The position numbers and the translations under genes are program-made. 64,000 bases of DNA from Limnobacter parvus (GTDB lineage Bacteria; Pseudomonadota; Gammaproteobacteria; Burkholderiales; Burkholderiaceae_B). Shown here piece after piece: positions 49,337 to 58,493 of this stretch. The notes under the pieces are model-generated. The model searched no databases, was not told the DNA's origin, and saw only the letters and a program-made list of their open reading frames with translations. The first letter of the stretch is position 1. Each line of letters starts with the position of its first letter. The stretch spans positions 162,160 through 226,159 of the forward strand of contig NZ_JANKHG010000026.1 in the NCBI RefSeq assembly GCF_024623725.1, written 5' to 3'.

Positions 49337-50662
49337 ATGCAATCCAGGTTAATTCGAGGCTTGGTTGCCTCTGTCATGTGTGTTGTTTTGAGCAGCACCA
49401 ACGCATTGGCGCAAACCGGCAAGGTAAATGCCTTGGGTGCCGAAATGGCTGGTAACGCCGCCGGCACCATTCCAGAATGGACCGGCGGCTTGACCAAGGC
49501 CCCTGCGGGCTTCGACCCCAAGAAAGGTTACGCCGACCCCTTTGCTGCCGAAAAGCCTTTGTTTGTTATTAACCAAAGCAATTTGACGCAGCACGAGAAA
49601 TTTCTGACTGCAGGTCAAATTGCCCTGTTAAAGCGCTACCCAAGTTACAACATTCCTGTTTATAAAACCCATCGCACCGCCGGGTTTGCGCCTGAAATGA
49701 TGATGAGCATCGACATGGAAGGCAACAAGCCGAAGCTGGCCCACGGTGGTTTGGCAGTTGAGGGTGTGCAGTCGACTAGTGTTCCGTTTCCAGAACCCAA
49801 AAACGGGCTAGAGGCAGTGTGGAATACGCTGATGCGCCGCCCGGCGCAAACTCTGCGGTCGCACACGGCCAGTTTCGTGGCCGGAAACGGTACCAGTCCG
49901 GTCACTTTCGCCACAAGCCAAACCATTGCATGGGCACCCGCCATTGGCAAGGCTGGCAGCACCTTGCTTTTTGCATTGATTGGTGAATCAACCAAGCCTG
50001 CTGCGCAATCGGGTGAAGCCTTGCTGGTGTTGGACACACTCAATTTCAAAGAAGATGCTCGCAACGCCTGGATCGTGAATTCAGGTCAACGTCGCGTATT
50101 GCGCGCGCCAGAACTGGTGCATGCAGCACCCGCCGGCAACAGCGATGCGCTGCGCACGGTCGATGACATTTACGGATTTAATGGCTCGCCCGAGCGTTTC
50201 GACTGGAAATTGGTGGGGAAAAAGGAAATGTACATTCCCTACAACAATTACAAAATGAGCGACAAGAGCCTGAAGTACCAGAACATGATTGCCGATGCAT
50301 TTGTAAAGCCCGAATTAACGCGGTTTGAATTGCACAGAGTGTGGGTTGTCGAAGGCACTTTAAAGCCAGGGGCAGACCATATTTATTCCAAACGCACCAT
50401 GTACATTGATGAGGACAGTTGGTATGTGGCGCTGATGGACCAGTACGACACCAAAGGCGAACTGTGGCGCATAAAAATGCTTTATCTGATGCAGGCTTAC
50501 GATGCACCTGGTCTGTATACATCGGGTGAAGTGCAGCACGATTTAAACGCCCGTAAATCGGTATTCAGTGCTTTTCAAAATGAAGAGCCACCCACAGAGT
50601 TCAATGTATCGGTTCGCCCCGGCGATTTCACGCCAGCGGCTTTGCGCAAATTGATGCGGTAA
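49337..50662 (+). CDS. DUF1329 outer membrane-associated protein
   Basis: This 441-residue protein has a signal peptide cleaved after STNALA (residue 25). The mature start has ALGAEMAGNAAGTIPEWTGGL, the DUF1329 hallmark (key: GNxxGTIPEWTGG), and later YIPYNNYKMSD and RYEL-like HRVWVVEGTLKPG. Its beta-rich fold is LolA-like, and the family is often found with RND-type transporters and lipid degradation genes. It probably works in the periplasm or outer membrane. The ATG follows AGGAGA by five bases. Confidence 0.88.
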   Translation: MQSRLIRGLVASVMCVVLSSTNALAQTGKVNALGAEMAGNAAGTIPEWTGGLTKAPAGFDPKKGYADPFAAEKPLFVINQSNLTQHEKFLTAGQIALLKRYPSYNIPVYKTHRTAGFAPEMMMSIDMEGNKPKLAHGGLAVEGVQSTSVPFPEPKNGLEAVWNTLMRRPAQTLRSHTASFVAGNGTSPVTFATSQTIAWAPAIGKAGSTLLFALIGESTKPAAQSGEALLVLDTLNFKEDARNAWIVNSGQRRVLRAPELVHAAPAGNSDALRTVDDIYGFNGSPERFDWKLVGKKEMYIPYNNYKMSDKSLKYQNMIADAFVKPELTRFELHRVWVVEGTLKPGADHIYSKRTMYIDEDSWYVALMDQYDTKGELWRIKMLYLMQAYDAPGLYTSGEVQHDLNARKSVFSAFQNEEPPTEFNVSVRPGDFTPAALRKLMR

Positions 50663-50772
50663 AAAAGTAAGGAATGGCACAGCTTGTTTAGAGTGCTTCT
50701 TCATCAGGACGGGGCGACTAGCCTCTACAATAAAGCCCGAATCGATTCAAATTCGCAAGGAATGTTCCTGGC

Positions 50773-52224
50773 ATGGCCGAGCAAAAAAGACCCCACAATC
50801 CCAACGACAGCTCGTTTAATCTTGATGAAGACGGCGCCGACGGTGGGGACAAGGACACCACGCTGGACCGAATTAAAACCGGCGCCTTCGAGCGCAATGT
50901 GGCGCTAACGCGCATGGGCGTGGGTGCCGGCGCGAAAATTGCCAGTCACACCATGCGCAATTTCTTTCGACGAGGCGAGTCGAAGGACGAAGCCAATAGA
51001 AACTTCTACCGTGCGCAAGCCAAAGAACTGGCAGATGAACTGGGTCGGTTGAAAGGCAGCGTGATGAAAGCTGGGCAGATGTTGTCTTTGTATGGACAGT
51101 ACTTTTTGCCCGAGGAAGCAGTCGAGGTATTGGCATCGCTTCAAGACAACACTCCTGCAGTAAGTTGGGCTTTTGTGGAACCACAGCTAATCGACGCCTT
51201 GGGCGAGAAAACAGTTTCAAAGCTTGAAATCAACCGCAAACCCATTGCTGCTGCCTCCCTTGGACAGGCTCACTTGGGCACGATCAAGGCCACTGGTGAG
51301 CAGGTGGTGGTTAAAATTCAATATCCGGGTGTGGCCAGCGCCATCGACACTGACATTCGCACGCTTTCGCGTTTAATCTCGGCCACTCGCCTTGCTCCAA
51401 AAGCGCTTGATCTGAGTGGTGTATTCAACGAACTGCGCGCAATGCTTGAGAGGGAATGTGATTATGTTCAAGAAAAAGCGTTTACAGAAACATTTGGTGA
51501 GCGTCTGCTTGGTGATGAGCGTTTTATCGTGCCCAAGGTTTATCCGGAATTCTGTGCCAAACGGGTATTGACCACACGTTATGAACCCGGGTTTTCTGTT
51601 TCTTCCAAACAAGTTCAAGCACTGTCGCAAAGCAGGCGCAATGCATTGGCCAAGTCATTTGCCGAACTTTTTGTGACGGAGTTTTTTGACTGGCAACTGG
51701 TTCAAACTGATCCACATTTCGGCAATTACCGCATAAGAATAGATCCGCAAGGCGAACATGATCAAATTGTGACGCTGGATTTCGGGGCCACGCGGACTTT
51801 CGATTCTTCTTTTGTCGAAAGCTATGGGCAAATTGTGCGGGGTTCTTTGCAATTCAACCGAAAGGAAATTGCACAAGCTGTCATTGAAATTGGACTCATG
51901 AATCCAGATACGCCACCGTCTGTGCTTGAAGGTTTCGGTGATTTAACTGAGCTAATTGTGGAGCCGTTCCGAAAACCCTTCGATTCGAACGTGCCCGATC
52001 GCCTTTATACGCCGGGCGGCGCATACCGCTTTGGTGATACCGATCTGCCTGCAAGGGTAGGGCAGACCGCCGCATTAAAAATGATGTCCAAGCATTTCAA
52101 AATCCCTCCGCAAGAAATTATTTTCTTACATCGTCGAATAGGAGGTGTGCTGGTCACGCTTAAAACGCTGCGGGCCGAGTTGAAGCTTCATGAATTGTTG
52201 AAGCCGCACCTGGGTTTGAATTAA
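50773..52224 (+). CDS. AarF/ABC1/UbiB-family kinase-like protein
   Basis: The 483-residue protein has every ABC1 element in order: KAGQMLSLYGQYFLP (KxGQ motif near residue 100), PIAAASLGQAHLG (alanine-rich loop), VVVKIQYPG (lysine), RECDYVQEKAF (glutamate), QTDPHFGNYRI and LDFGATR (the DFG element). It lacks the C-terminal membrane helices of UbiB. The family contains atypical kinases or ATPases tied to ubiquinone synthesis or lipid homeostasis. It begins with a polar, Asp-rich tail of about 30 residues. No ubiquinone genes are adjacent. Confidence 0.88.
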   Translation: MAEQKRPHNPNDSSFNLDEDGADGGDKDTTLDRIKTGAFERNVALTRMGVGAGAKIASHTMRNFFRRGESKDEANRNFYRAQAKELADELGRLKGSVMKAGQMLSLYGQYFLPEEAVEVLASLQDNTPAVSWAFVEPQLIDALGEKTVSKLEINRKPIAAASLGQAHLGTIKATGEQVVVKIQYPGVASAIDTDIRTLSRLISATRLAPKALDLSGVFNELRAMLERECDYVQEKAFTETFGERLLGDERFIVPKVYPEFCAKRVLTTRYEPGFSVSSKQVQALSQSRRNALAKSFAELFVTEFFDWQLVQTDPHFGNYRIRIDPQGEHDQIVTLDFGATRTFDSSFVESYGQIVRGSLQFNRKEIAQAVIEIGLMNPDTPPSVLEGFGDLTELIVEPFRKPFDSNVPDRLYTPGGAYRFGDTDLPARVGQTAALKMMSKHFKIPPQEIIFLHRRIGGVLVTLKTLRAELKLHELLKPHLGLN

Positions 52225-52439
52225 ACCATTCTTTGTTTGTCCGAAATTATCAATGTAATTGCTGCTTCCATGTTGAAACGGTGGGAACCTTTGCGTTTGT
52301 TTTTGTCTCTAAATGTGCGTTAATAGTTATCGCGCAGATATAAAATTTCTTTATTGCGCATATAGCGTAATTTGCATTGCCCAGTCCACACGCATGTGGT
52401 CCAATGACTGAAGTTGTCCTAGACAAAAAAGGCGAAACA

Positions 52440-52853
52440 ATGTCAGCAGCCCAAGATTCGATCGGTGTGGTGGTTTTAGAACCCAACAAGCAGTTGCTTG
52501 ACCGCCTGTGCAAGTCGGCGGAGCGCGTATGGGGTCAGCATGAGGTACTTCCGCGTCAAACTGGCAAGGAATTGGCTCTTGCGGCAGAAAACCTAAGCGT
52601 AGGCCTGGTCCTAGTGCGTGCAAGCTTCCAGCGTTCAAGCGTGTTGGTGCAAAATACGCTGGTTGATATGTATGCCGCGGGCACACAGATTTTGATTGTA
52701 CAGGACACTGCATTTCGCGTTTCAGAGTCTTCGTGGATGTCGTTTGCAGGAATCCACTTTCTTTCTGACAACTCCACTGACGAACAATTAATTGATTTGC
52801 TGACCATGACTTTGGTGCGCCACTGCATGCCACAGTTGAATAAATTAATTTGA
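52440..52853 (+). CDS. Hypothetical protein, receiver-like without phosphoacceptor
   Basis: The ATG at 52440 has AAGG seven bases upstream and gives 137 residues; an in-frame ATG at 52404 is an alternative. The order of hydrophobic strands (SIGVVVLEPN, VGLVLVRAS, TQILIVQDT, GIHFLSDNS) and helices recalls a response-regulator receiver fold. The phosphoacceptor position at the end of strand three holds Arg, not Asp (VLVRAS). It may be a pseudo-receiver or an unrelated alpha/beta protein. No partner kinase is adjacent. Confidence 0.55.
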   Translation: MSAAQDSIGVVVLEPNKQLLDRLCKSAERVWGQHEVLPRQTGKELALAAENLSVGLVLVRASFQRSSVLVQNTLVDMYAAGTQILIVQDTAFRVSESSWMSFAGIHFLSDNSTDEQLIDLLTMTLVRHCMPQLNKLI

Positions 52854-52895
52854 CCTAGACAAGCGCTTTTCATGCTGACCCCGACGGGGCAGTAT

Positions 52896-53960
52896 TCATT
52901 TCAAATCAATCGTATCCCCATGACCCAGCAGACGGAAATTTGCTGGGTCTACCCCCTGTTGATCCAGCGCGATTTGAAGGTCTCCGATGGGTTGATCCAA
53001 TGGCTCGTCAGTCAATTCGAAGGTGCCCCAGTGGATACCCATGGACTGGGTTGAGCGTACGTCTTTGTGAATTTGTACAGCTTCGTCGGGGTTGATGTGC
53101 TGCGCCTTCATAAACCAGCGGGGTTCGTAAGCGCCAACAGCGATTGCGCTGAAATCGAATGGTCCGAGCCGTTTGCCTATCTCCGCGAAATCCTGACTGT
53201 AACCAGTGTCACCTGAAAAATAGAAACTAAGATCCTGATTTTTTAGTGTCCACCCTCCCCAGAGCGACTTGTTTCTATCGGTTAACGTGCGCGCGGACCA
53301 ATGGTAGGCAGGTACGAAAGTGACCTCATTGCTTCCGATTTTGTGCGTCTCCCACCAGTCCATTTCCTTTACATTATTCACGCCCCAGCTTTTCAAAAGC
53401 GATTCAAGACCCAAAGGCACCAAAAACAGAGTGTCGGGTTGCTGCTTGGCCAGTTTTACCACCGTGTTGTGATCCAGGTGATCGTAGTGGCTGTGGCTGA
53501 TGACCACCACATCGATCTTGGGAAGATTTTCGACACGACTTGGCGATTGGACCTTGCGGGAAGGGCCCGCCCATTGGACAGGAAATGCACGAACCGAAAA
53601 GTGGGGGTCGGTTAGCATGGTGAAGCCTTTGGCACGCACCATTACGGTGGCATGACCAAGCCACGTTGCGGTTTTATCACCGTAATTTTCCAGTTGGCTT
53701 TTGTCGAATGCTTTTTGAGGGAAATCGTCGTAACTGGCAATGAATTGGCCCGGAGGTGGCGGCAGGTCTTTGCCAAAACGTTCACGATACCAGCGAAGCA
53801 AGTCCGACATTGGTTTGGAAACGGTGGTTCCGTCTGAATTCACGAACCCGTCAGGTCGGTGGTGGGGCTTGCTGGAATCAAAATAAGGATTCGATGCAGC
53901 ACAACCCTGAATAAAAATACCTGCAACAAGACTAGCAACCCCAAAGACGACATACTTCAT
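52896..53960 (-). CDS. MBL-fold metallo-hydrolase lipoprotein (NAPE-PLD/RomA-like)
   Basis: The 354-residue protein begins MKYVVFGVASLVAGIFIQGC with a lipobox (IQGC, Cys20), so it is probably membrane-anchored. The catalytic domain has TATWLGHATVMVRAKG, LTDPHFSVRAFP and the metal motif VISHSHYDHLDH (HxHxDH), then YFSGDTGYS and MGIHWGTFEL. This is the beta-lactamase-fold group that includes RomA and NAPE-phospholipase D. A phospholipid or N-acyl-lipid substrate is plausible, and the window also encodes an N-acyl amino acid synthase 24 kb away. Confidence 0.85.
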   Translation of the reverse strand: MKYVVFGVASLVAGIFIQGCAASNPYFDSSKPHHRPDGFVNSDGTTVSKPMSDLLRWYRERFGKDLPPPPGQFIASYDDFPQKAFDKSQLENYGDKTATWLGHATVMVRAKGFTMLTDPHFSVRAFPVQWAGPSRKVQSPSRVENLPKIDVVVISHSHYDHLDHNTVVKLAKQQPDTLFLVPLGLESLLKSWGVNNVKEMDWWETHKIGSNEVTFVPAYHWSARTLTDRNKSLWGGWTLKNQDLSFYFSGDTGYSQDFAEIGKRLGPFDFSAIAVGAYEPRWFMKAQHINPDEAVQIHKDVRSTQSMGIHWGTFELTDEPLDQPIGDLQIALDQQGVDPANFRLLGHGDTIDLK

Positions 53961-53977
53961 GATTCATCACAGTTAAA

Positions 53978-54247
53978 TTAGAGTTCCTTCCACTGCGTTG
54001 CAAGATATACGGCAACTGGCAAGCCGAAGTAGAGTAAACAAAGTACCCTGAAATGGTCCATAGATTCTACCGCAGCACCGTGATGGTCAGCCACCGGAAT
54101 GCCACCCAACTGAGCCGGGTTGCCATTAAAAGCCAAATCAATTGCGGTGCCACCATCAAAAAGTGGGGCAATGAATGCAGGTTCAAGTACGAACGCGCAA
54201 CCGAGAATCCATAAAACAAAAAACACAGCGAACCGCTTGATACTCAT
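53978..54247 (-). CDS. Small membrane protein, hypothetical
   Basis: The ATG at 54247 has GAGGAG upstream, so the longer open frame can be discarded. The 89-residue product has two predicted membrane helices: FAVFFVLWILGCAFVLEPA near the start and FRVLCLLYFGLPVAVYLA near the end, joined by a polar loop (LGGIPVADHHGAAVES). It lies 17 bases upstream of the lipoprotein hydrolase on the same strand and is probably co-transcribed. No family is recognised. Confidence 0.65.
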   Translation of the reverse strand: MSIKRFAVFFVLWILGCAFVLEPAFIAPLFDGGTAIDLAFNGNPAQLGGIPVADHHGAAVESMDHFRVLCLLYFGLPVAVYLATQWKEL

Positions 54248-54430
54248 CTTGAATACTCCTCTTGCTGTTTTTATAATGCCCTGAAAACAACTGTACAATA
54301 AACACTGTAACTGTGTACAGTACTTTATGCAGTGTTGTGGTTTTTTCATGGCAGGTTTTAATCAATTGAACAAAATCAGGCTGTTACAATCGAACACGTT
54401 TCATTTCTTTTTAATACCAAGAGGAGCTTT

Positions 54431-55135
54431 ATGCAGTCCCAACGCGTATCAATCAATGCCAAAGATGGCGGACAATTTGGCGCCTACTTATCGTTGCCGC
54501 CCACGGGTACAGGCCCCGGGATTCTATTGATTCAGGAAATTTTTGGCGTGAATCAGCACATTCGTGAAGTTGCAGACCAGTACGCAAGCGATGGATTTGT
54601 GGTGTTGGCTCCAGATGTGTTTTGGCGTCAAGAACCTGGTCTTGATATCGGATACGACGATGCCGGTTTCCAAAAAGGCTTTGGACTCATGCAAAACATG
54701 GATTTTCCCAAGGCAGTCGAAGACCTGTGCATAGCCGCTGAAGCTTTGAAGAATCGCGCTGAAGTGACGGGCAAGGTCGCCAGTTTGGGGTTCTGTATGG
54801 GTGGCATGCTTTCCTATCTGGTCGGCACTACACCGGGTGCAGTCGATGCCAGTGTGTGTTATTACGGTGGCGGCATTCACACCGCACTGGACAGAGCACC
54901 CCAGGCAAAAATCCCAATGTTGATGCATTTCGCCGAGAATGACGGCTTCATTCCCATGGACGCTGTGGCTCAAATCAAGTCGGCCTTCAAGAGTAATTCA
55001 GCCGTTGAAATTCATACCTATCCGGGCGTTGATCATGGTTTTAACTGTTGGGGACGACCCATGTATCATCAAAAAACCGCTGCTTTGGCCCGCGGTCGCT
55101 CACTGGCCTTTTTGTCCGGGGTAATCTCATCCTGA
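54431..55135 (+). CDS. Dienelactone hydrolase family protein
   Basis: This 234-residue protein is of dienelactone hydrolase type. It has ILLIQEIFGVNQHIRE near residue 32, the cysteine nucleophile in LGFCMGGMLSYLVG, acid in HFAENDGFIP and histidine in YPGVDHGFNC. Carboxymethylenebutenolidases open lactone rings in aromatic breakdown, but relatives hydrolyse other esters. GAGGAG is seven bases before the ATG. No other chlorocatechol genes are present, so the true substrate is unknown. Confidence 0.9.
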   Translation: MQSQRVSINAKDGGQFGAYLSLPPTGTGPGILLIQEIFGVNQHIREVADQYASDGFVVLAPDVFWRQEPGLDIGYDDAGFQKGFGLMQNMDFPKAVEDLCIAAEALKNRAEVTGKVASLGFCMGGMLSYLVGTTPGAVDASVCYYGGGIHTALDRAPQAKIPMLMHFAENDGFIPMDAVAQIKSAFKSNSAVEIHTYPGVDHGFNCWGRPMYHQKTAALARGRSLAFLSGVISS

Positions 55136-55233
55136 TCCACTGACCGTTCCGTCGTTCCGGGCACTCTTGCCTCGCTGCCAATTCGGGTGGGGTGCCCATC
55201 AACTTGATGTCACTAGGTAGTTTATTACCTATA

Positions 55234-57255
55234 ATGAAGCGGTCAAATTACTTTTGGGCCGTTTTCTTGATCGACTCCTCAGCAAAGAACATCTCCATAA
55301 TCCGCTTCTTGACCACGACAGCAAGCAACGCTTGGCAATCAAGCCCGATTCTTTGCCTTGTTCTTGCGTTCGGATTGGCGGGTTCCTTGGTTTTCTGGAC
55401 TCAAATCAGCGATCTTGCTTGGCTGGGTCAGCTCGCGTTGTTGATCACCACAATTGGTCTCGCTTTCTTCGCTGGTGTAGCGTTAACACGTGCGTGGCTA
55501 ACTTATCAACTGAAAGAAAGTTTGTATCGTCTTGGGCAGCACAATCCACAGGAACATTACCTTGCAGGGAAAGATGTATTCGAAGCCATTGTGGATGCGG
55601 TTCAGCGCCTGAGTGAACAGCAGGAATACCTGTTGGCTGGTTTTGATGAAGAGAAGCGCCGTTTGCTTAGTGTGGAAAGTTGTTTGAATGGCTTTGTCGT
55701 GGAGTTCTTGGTCAGTGAGGGGGGGCGTATTCAGGTTGAAAATGTCGACACCTCAATCGAACGATTCTTTCCGGTTACTCGCGCGGAATTCATAGCCAAC
55801 TGGACCACCGTACTTAAGCACATTGATCCGAAATATCACGCCACGTTCAAAGCGGTACTCTCTCGGCCCGAGGCATTCCCCAATCGCGAATCGATTGTGT
55901 TTTCGACGTTAAAGCGAAGCGGCCAGCTTCCACAGTATTTTCAACTGACTTTGCAGCGCGAATCCAAACCCAGTGGTGTGTGCATGTATGCGGTGTGTCT
56001 GGATGTCAGTGATCTGGTGTTGGCGAAAGAACAAGCTGAAAGTGCCGACCGGGCCAAATCAGAATTTCTGGCCACCATCAGTCATGAGCTGCGCACGCCG
56101 CTGAATGCGATCATCGGTTTCTCACGCCTGCTTGAAGAACAACTCACAGATCCCCAGTTGCAGGGGGACGTGCGCAATATTTCCAGTTCTGCGACCAGCT
56201 TGCATTTGATTTTGAGTGATGTGCTCGAATACTCTCGAATTCAGGCCAATGGATTGCGGCTTGACATGGCTCCTTTCGATCTTGAGGCAATGGTAAGGCA
56301 AGTCCACGCCTTGAATCTGAATTTGGCCAGGCAAAAGAACATTGAATTCTCTCTGGTGAATGAATCAAGTGGCTCGTCCTTTGTTCATGGGGATGCCAAT
56401 CGCTTGCGTCAGGTTATTCAAAACCTGGTCTCGAACGCATTGAAGTTCACCGAGACTGGCTATGTCAAAATGCGTCTGATTACGGGTCCTCCTGCCCAGG
56501 GGCGGATGGAAGTTTTTCTTGAGGTAGCAGACAGCGGGATTGGGATTGGGCCAGATGCGCTGCAAAAATTGTTTCAGCGCTTTAGCCAGGCCAGTCGGGA
56601 GATCAATCGTCAGTATGGCGGCACTGGCTTGGGTTTGGCGATCTGCAAAGGTTTGGTCGAACTGATGGGGGGGCGAATCGATGTAAGTTCCGAGCCTGGG
56701 GTGGGTTCTGTGTTCACAGTCAGCTTGAACCTGTCAGTGGCCAAGTCAGCCACCCCTGAAAAAGTAAGCAAGGCAGTTACGCCCACTGGCCGCGCGCTGG
56801 ATATTTTAGTGGTCGATGATCACCCAATGAACATCAAACTGCTTGATCGTTATTTGGGCAAAAGAGGCCACAGGGTTACCCAGGCGACTGGTGGGTTGCC
56901 AGCAGTTAAGTTGTGTGAGGCACAATATTTCGATTTGGTTTTGATGGACATTGACATGCCCGACCTAGACGGCCACGAGGCGACCCGCCAAATCCGCGCA
57001 TCGGAATCTGCAGGGTCGCGAGACAGTTTCATTTGTGCCTTGTCTGGATTGTCAGACGACAAAAACATTGCTCAGTCAATTAATTCGGGCATGAATTTGC
57101 ACATGACCAAGCCCGTGCCATTCGAAAAGCTCGACAAGTTAATTGAGGAGCTTGGACAAACAGCCGCTAACAGGCCGTTTGTTGACACCACACATCTCAC
57201 TGAATGCCCAGTTGCTTTTCCAGGTACGACCTTGCTTTTTCCAGCCAAACAGTGA
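55234..57255 (+). CDS. Hybrid sensor histidine kinase with receiver domain
   Basis: The start is uncertain: ATG 55234 gives 673 residues, and in-frame alternatives lie at 55207 and 55192, all lacking a good ribosome site. Two membrane helices (ILCLVLAFGLAGSLVFW; LALLITTIGLAFFAGVAL) precede a PAS-like region (about 150-260). HisKA has phosphoacceptor H284 in ISHELRTPLNA, and HATPase_c has NLVSNALKFTETG and GGTGLGLAICKGLVELMGG. The receiver domain follows (LVVDDHPMN, phosphoacceptor D572 in LMDIDMPDLDG). No separate response regulator is adjacent, so output must pass to an unlinked protein. Its stop overlaps the convergent small gene by 59 bases. Confidence 0.9.
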   Translation: MKRSNYFWAVFLIDSSAKNISIIRFLTTTASNAWQSSPILCLVLAFGLAGSLVFWTQISDLAWLGQLALLITTIGLAFFAGVALTRAWLTYQLKESLYRLGQHNPQEHYLAGKDVFEAIVDAVQRLSEQQEYLLAGFDEEKRRLLSVESCLNGFVVEFLVSEGGRIQVENVDTSIERFFPVTRAEFIANWTTVLKHIDPKYHATFKAVLSRPEAFPNRESIVFSTLKRSGQLPQYFQLTLQRESKPSGVCMYAVCLDVSDLVLAKEQAESADRAKSEFLATISHELRTPLNAIIGFSRLLEEQLTDPQLQGDVRNISSSATSLHLILSDVLEYSRIQANGLRLDMAPFDLEAMVRQVHALNLNLARQKNIEFSLVNESSGSSFVHGDANRLRQVIQNLVSNALKFTETGYVKMRLITGPPAQGRMEVFLEVADSGIGIGPDALQKLFQRFSQASREINRQYGGTGLGLAICKGLVELMGGRIDVSSEPGVGSVFTVSLNLSVAKSATPEKVSKAVTPTGRALDILVVDDHPMNIKLLDRYLGKRGHRVTQATGGLPAVKLCEAQYFDLVLMDIDMPDLDGHEATRQIRASESAGSRDSFICALSGLSDDKNIAQSINSGMNLHMTKPVPFEKLDKLIEELGQTAANRPFVDTTHLTECPVAFPGTTLLFPAKQ

Positions 57256-57496
57256 GCGCGGCCAACAGGTCACTTTGGCTGAATGAACAACTTTCGCCTT
57301 CGAACATGGCAGTACTTTCCAAGCGTTCCAAAATGCTTTCCAGTGCGCCTTCAAAAACGGCGGGAAGGTCCCTGAGCAGATCTTTTTCCTGCCTGAATGC
57401 GAAAATAAGTGCAGCGGTGTTTTCAAATTCATCATTTTCCAGTGAATCTGATAACTTTTTAATCCGCAACAATGGATCTGCTGGTATGTTACTCAT
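57197..57496 (-). CDS. Small acidic hypothetical protein
   Basis: This 99-residue protein starts MSNIPADPLLRIKKLSDSLE and is helical and acidic, with AALIFAFRQEKDLLRDLPAVF in the centre. It has no signal peptide or membrane span. The frame overlaps the end of the histidine kinase gene by 59 bases in the opposite sense. It is probably real because the 5' 240 bases lie outside the kinase gene, but codon support is limited. Confidence 0.5.
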   Translation of the reverse strand: MSNIPADPLLRIKKLSDSLENDEFENTAALIFAFRQEKDLLRDLPAVFEGALESILERLESTAMFEGESCSFSQSDLLAALTVWLEKARSYLEKQLGIQ

Positions 57497-57577
57497 GAGT
57501 ATTATTTAACTAAATTATCGTCTGGGCAGTGTACTCCAGCACATTGGCACACGCTTTGACTTACAGGAGATTTTGAC

Positions 57578-58039
57578 ATGGACAGTAAACTTTCATTGGA
57601 TAAGACAGCCTCGGTGGCCTTGAACTACGACGCAGTACTGGCTGACCTGGAAGCGATCGAACCTTTAATTTCAATATTTCCAAAAATGGAAAGCCTGAAA
57701 AAGCTAGACGAGAGCACCTACGAATGGAAACTCAAACCAATCGGCGCCATGGGCGTTTCTCATGCAGTGCACTATGCCGCGGTGTATACCGTAGACAAGG
57801 CCAACGGCAGACTCAGTTTTAAAGCCAAGGAAGGCGTGGGCAACGCCAGTTTGTCTGGGGTATTTCAATTCAAACCCAATGGCAGCAATGTCGACATTGA
57901 AGTTGAAATCAATGGTCTGCTTCGAGACATTAAAGTACCTATGCTGCTGAAAGCGGCAACCCCTGGCTTTATTAAAACCATGTTTGATGGGCTGGTGGAC
58001 CGATTCATTGAAAAACTGGGGGAGAAATATGGCAAATAA
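57578..58039 (+). CDS. SRPBCC-fold (START-like) protein
   Basis: This 153-residue protein shows the beta-rich pattern of the SRPBCC/START superfamily: LSLDKTASVALNYDAVLAD at the start, YEWKLKPIGAMG in the middle and a long C-terminal helix MFDGLVDRFIEKLGEKYGK. Such proteins bind hydrophobic ligands and include polyketide cyclases. GGAG lies upstream of the ATG. It overlaps the next gene, a carboxymuconolactone decarboxylase family member, by 11 bases, so the two are translationally coupled. A ligand-handling role for the neighbour is plausible. Confidence 0.68.
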   Translation: MDSKLSLDKTASVALNYDAVLADLEAIEPLISIFPKMESLKKLDESTYEWKLKPIGAMGVSHAVHYAAVYTVDKANGRLSFKAKEGVGNASLSGVFQFKPNGSNVDIEVEINGLLRDIKVPMLLKAATPGFIKTMFDGLVDRFIEKLGEKYGK

Positions 58040-58421
58040 CAAACCTGCCAATTACGACACCGGCAAAGCCATGCGCACCAAAGTGTTGGGTGTAGACTAT
58101 GTCGCGAAGGCTGTGTCGAATCCAGATGATTTTGCTGCACCACTGCAAGACATTGTAACGGCGTACGCTTGGGGCACGGTGTGGCCACGCGATGGGCTTG
58201 AACCTAAAATTCGCAGTATTGCGACAGTTTCAATGTTGATTGCGCTGAATCGTCCCAATGAGTTGAAGTTGCATATGCGCGGTGCCATCAACAATGGTGT
58301 TACGCCGAATGAACTGCGTGAACTGATTATTCATGCCAGCGTGTATTGCGGCTTCCCCGCAGCCATGGACAGCATGCGCCACGCCAAGGCCTTGCTGGAA
58401 GAGCTTGAAGCGGAAAAATAA
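58029..58421 (+). CDS. Carboxymuconolactone decarboxylase family protein
   Basis: The ATG at 58029 has GGAG five bases upstream and gives 130 residues. It matches the CMD/AhpD fold: YAWGTVWPRDGLEPKIRSIA, HMRGAINNGVTPNELRELI and ASVYCGFPAAMDSMRHAK. Canonical AhpD has a CxxC pair; here only one cysteine precedes the G-F-P-A-A segment, as in the gamma-carboxymuconolactone decarboxylase branch. It may decarboxylate a lactone acid or act in thiol redox chemistry. It overlaps the SRPBCC gene by 11 bases and ends at a strong terminator. Confidence 0.85.
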   Translation: MANNKPANYDTGKAMRTKVLGVDYVAKAVSNPDDFAAPLQDIVTAYAWGTVWPRDGLEPKIRSIATVSMLIALNRPNELKLHMRGAINNGVTPNELRELIIHASVYCGFPAAMDSMRHAKALLEELEAEK

Positions 58422-58436
58422 AAAGTTTCAAACGTA

Positions 58437-58477
58437 AAAAAACCGGCTACGCTTTAACGCTCGCAGCCGGTTTTTTT
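58437..58477. terminator. Rho-independent terminator
   Basis: AACCGGCT (58441-58448) pairs with AGCCGGTT (58465-58472) across a 16-base loop, with A and T runs flanking. It separates the CMD gene from the convergent ferredoxin reductase gene and can act both ways. Confidence 0.88.
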
Positions 58478-58493
58478 ATGGAAGCTTGAACGC

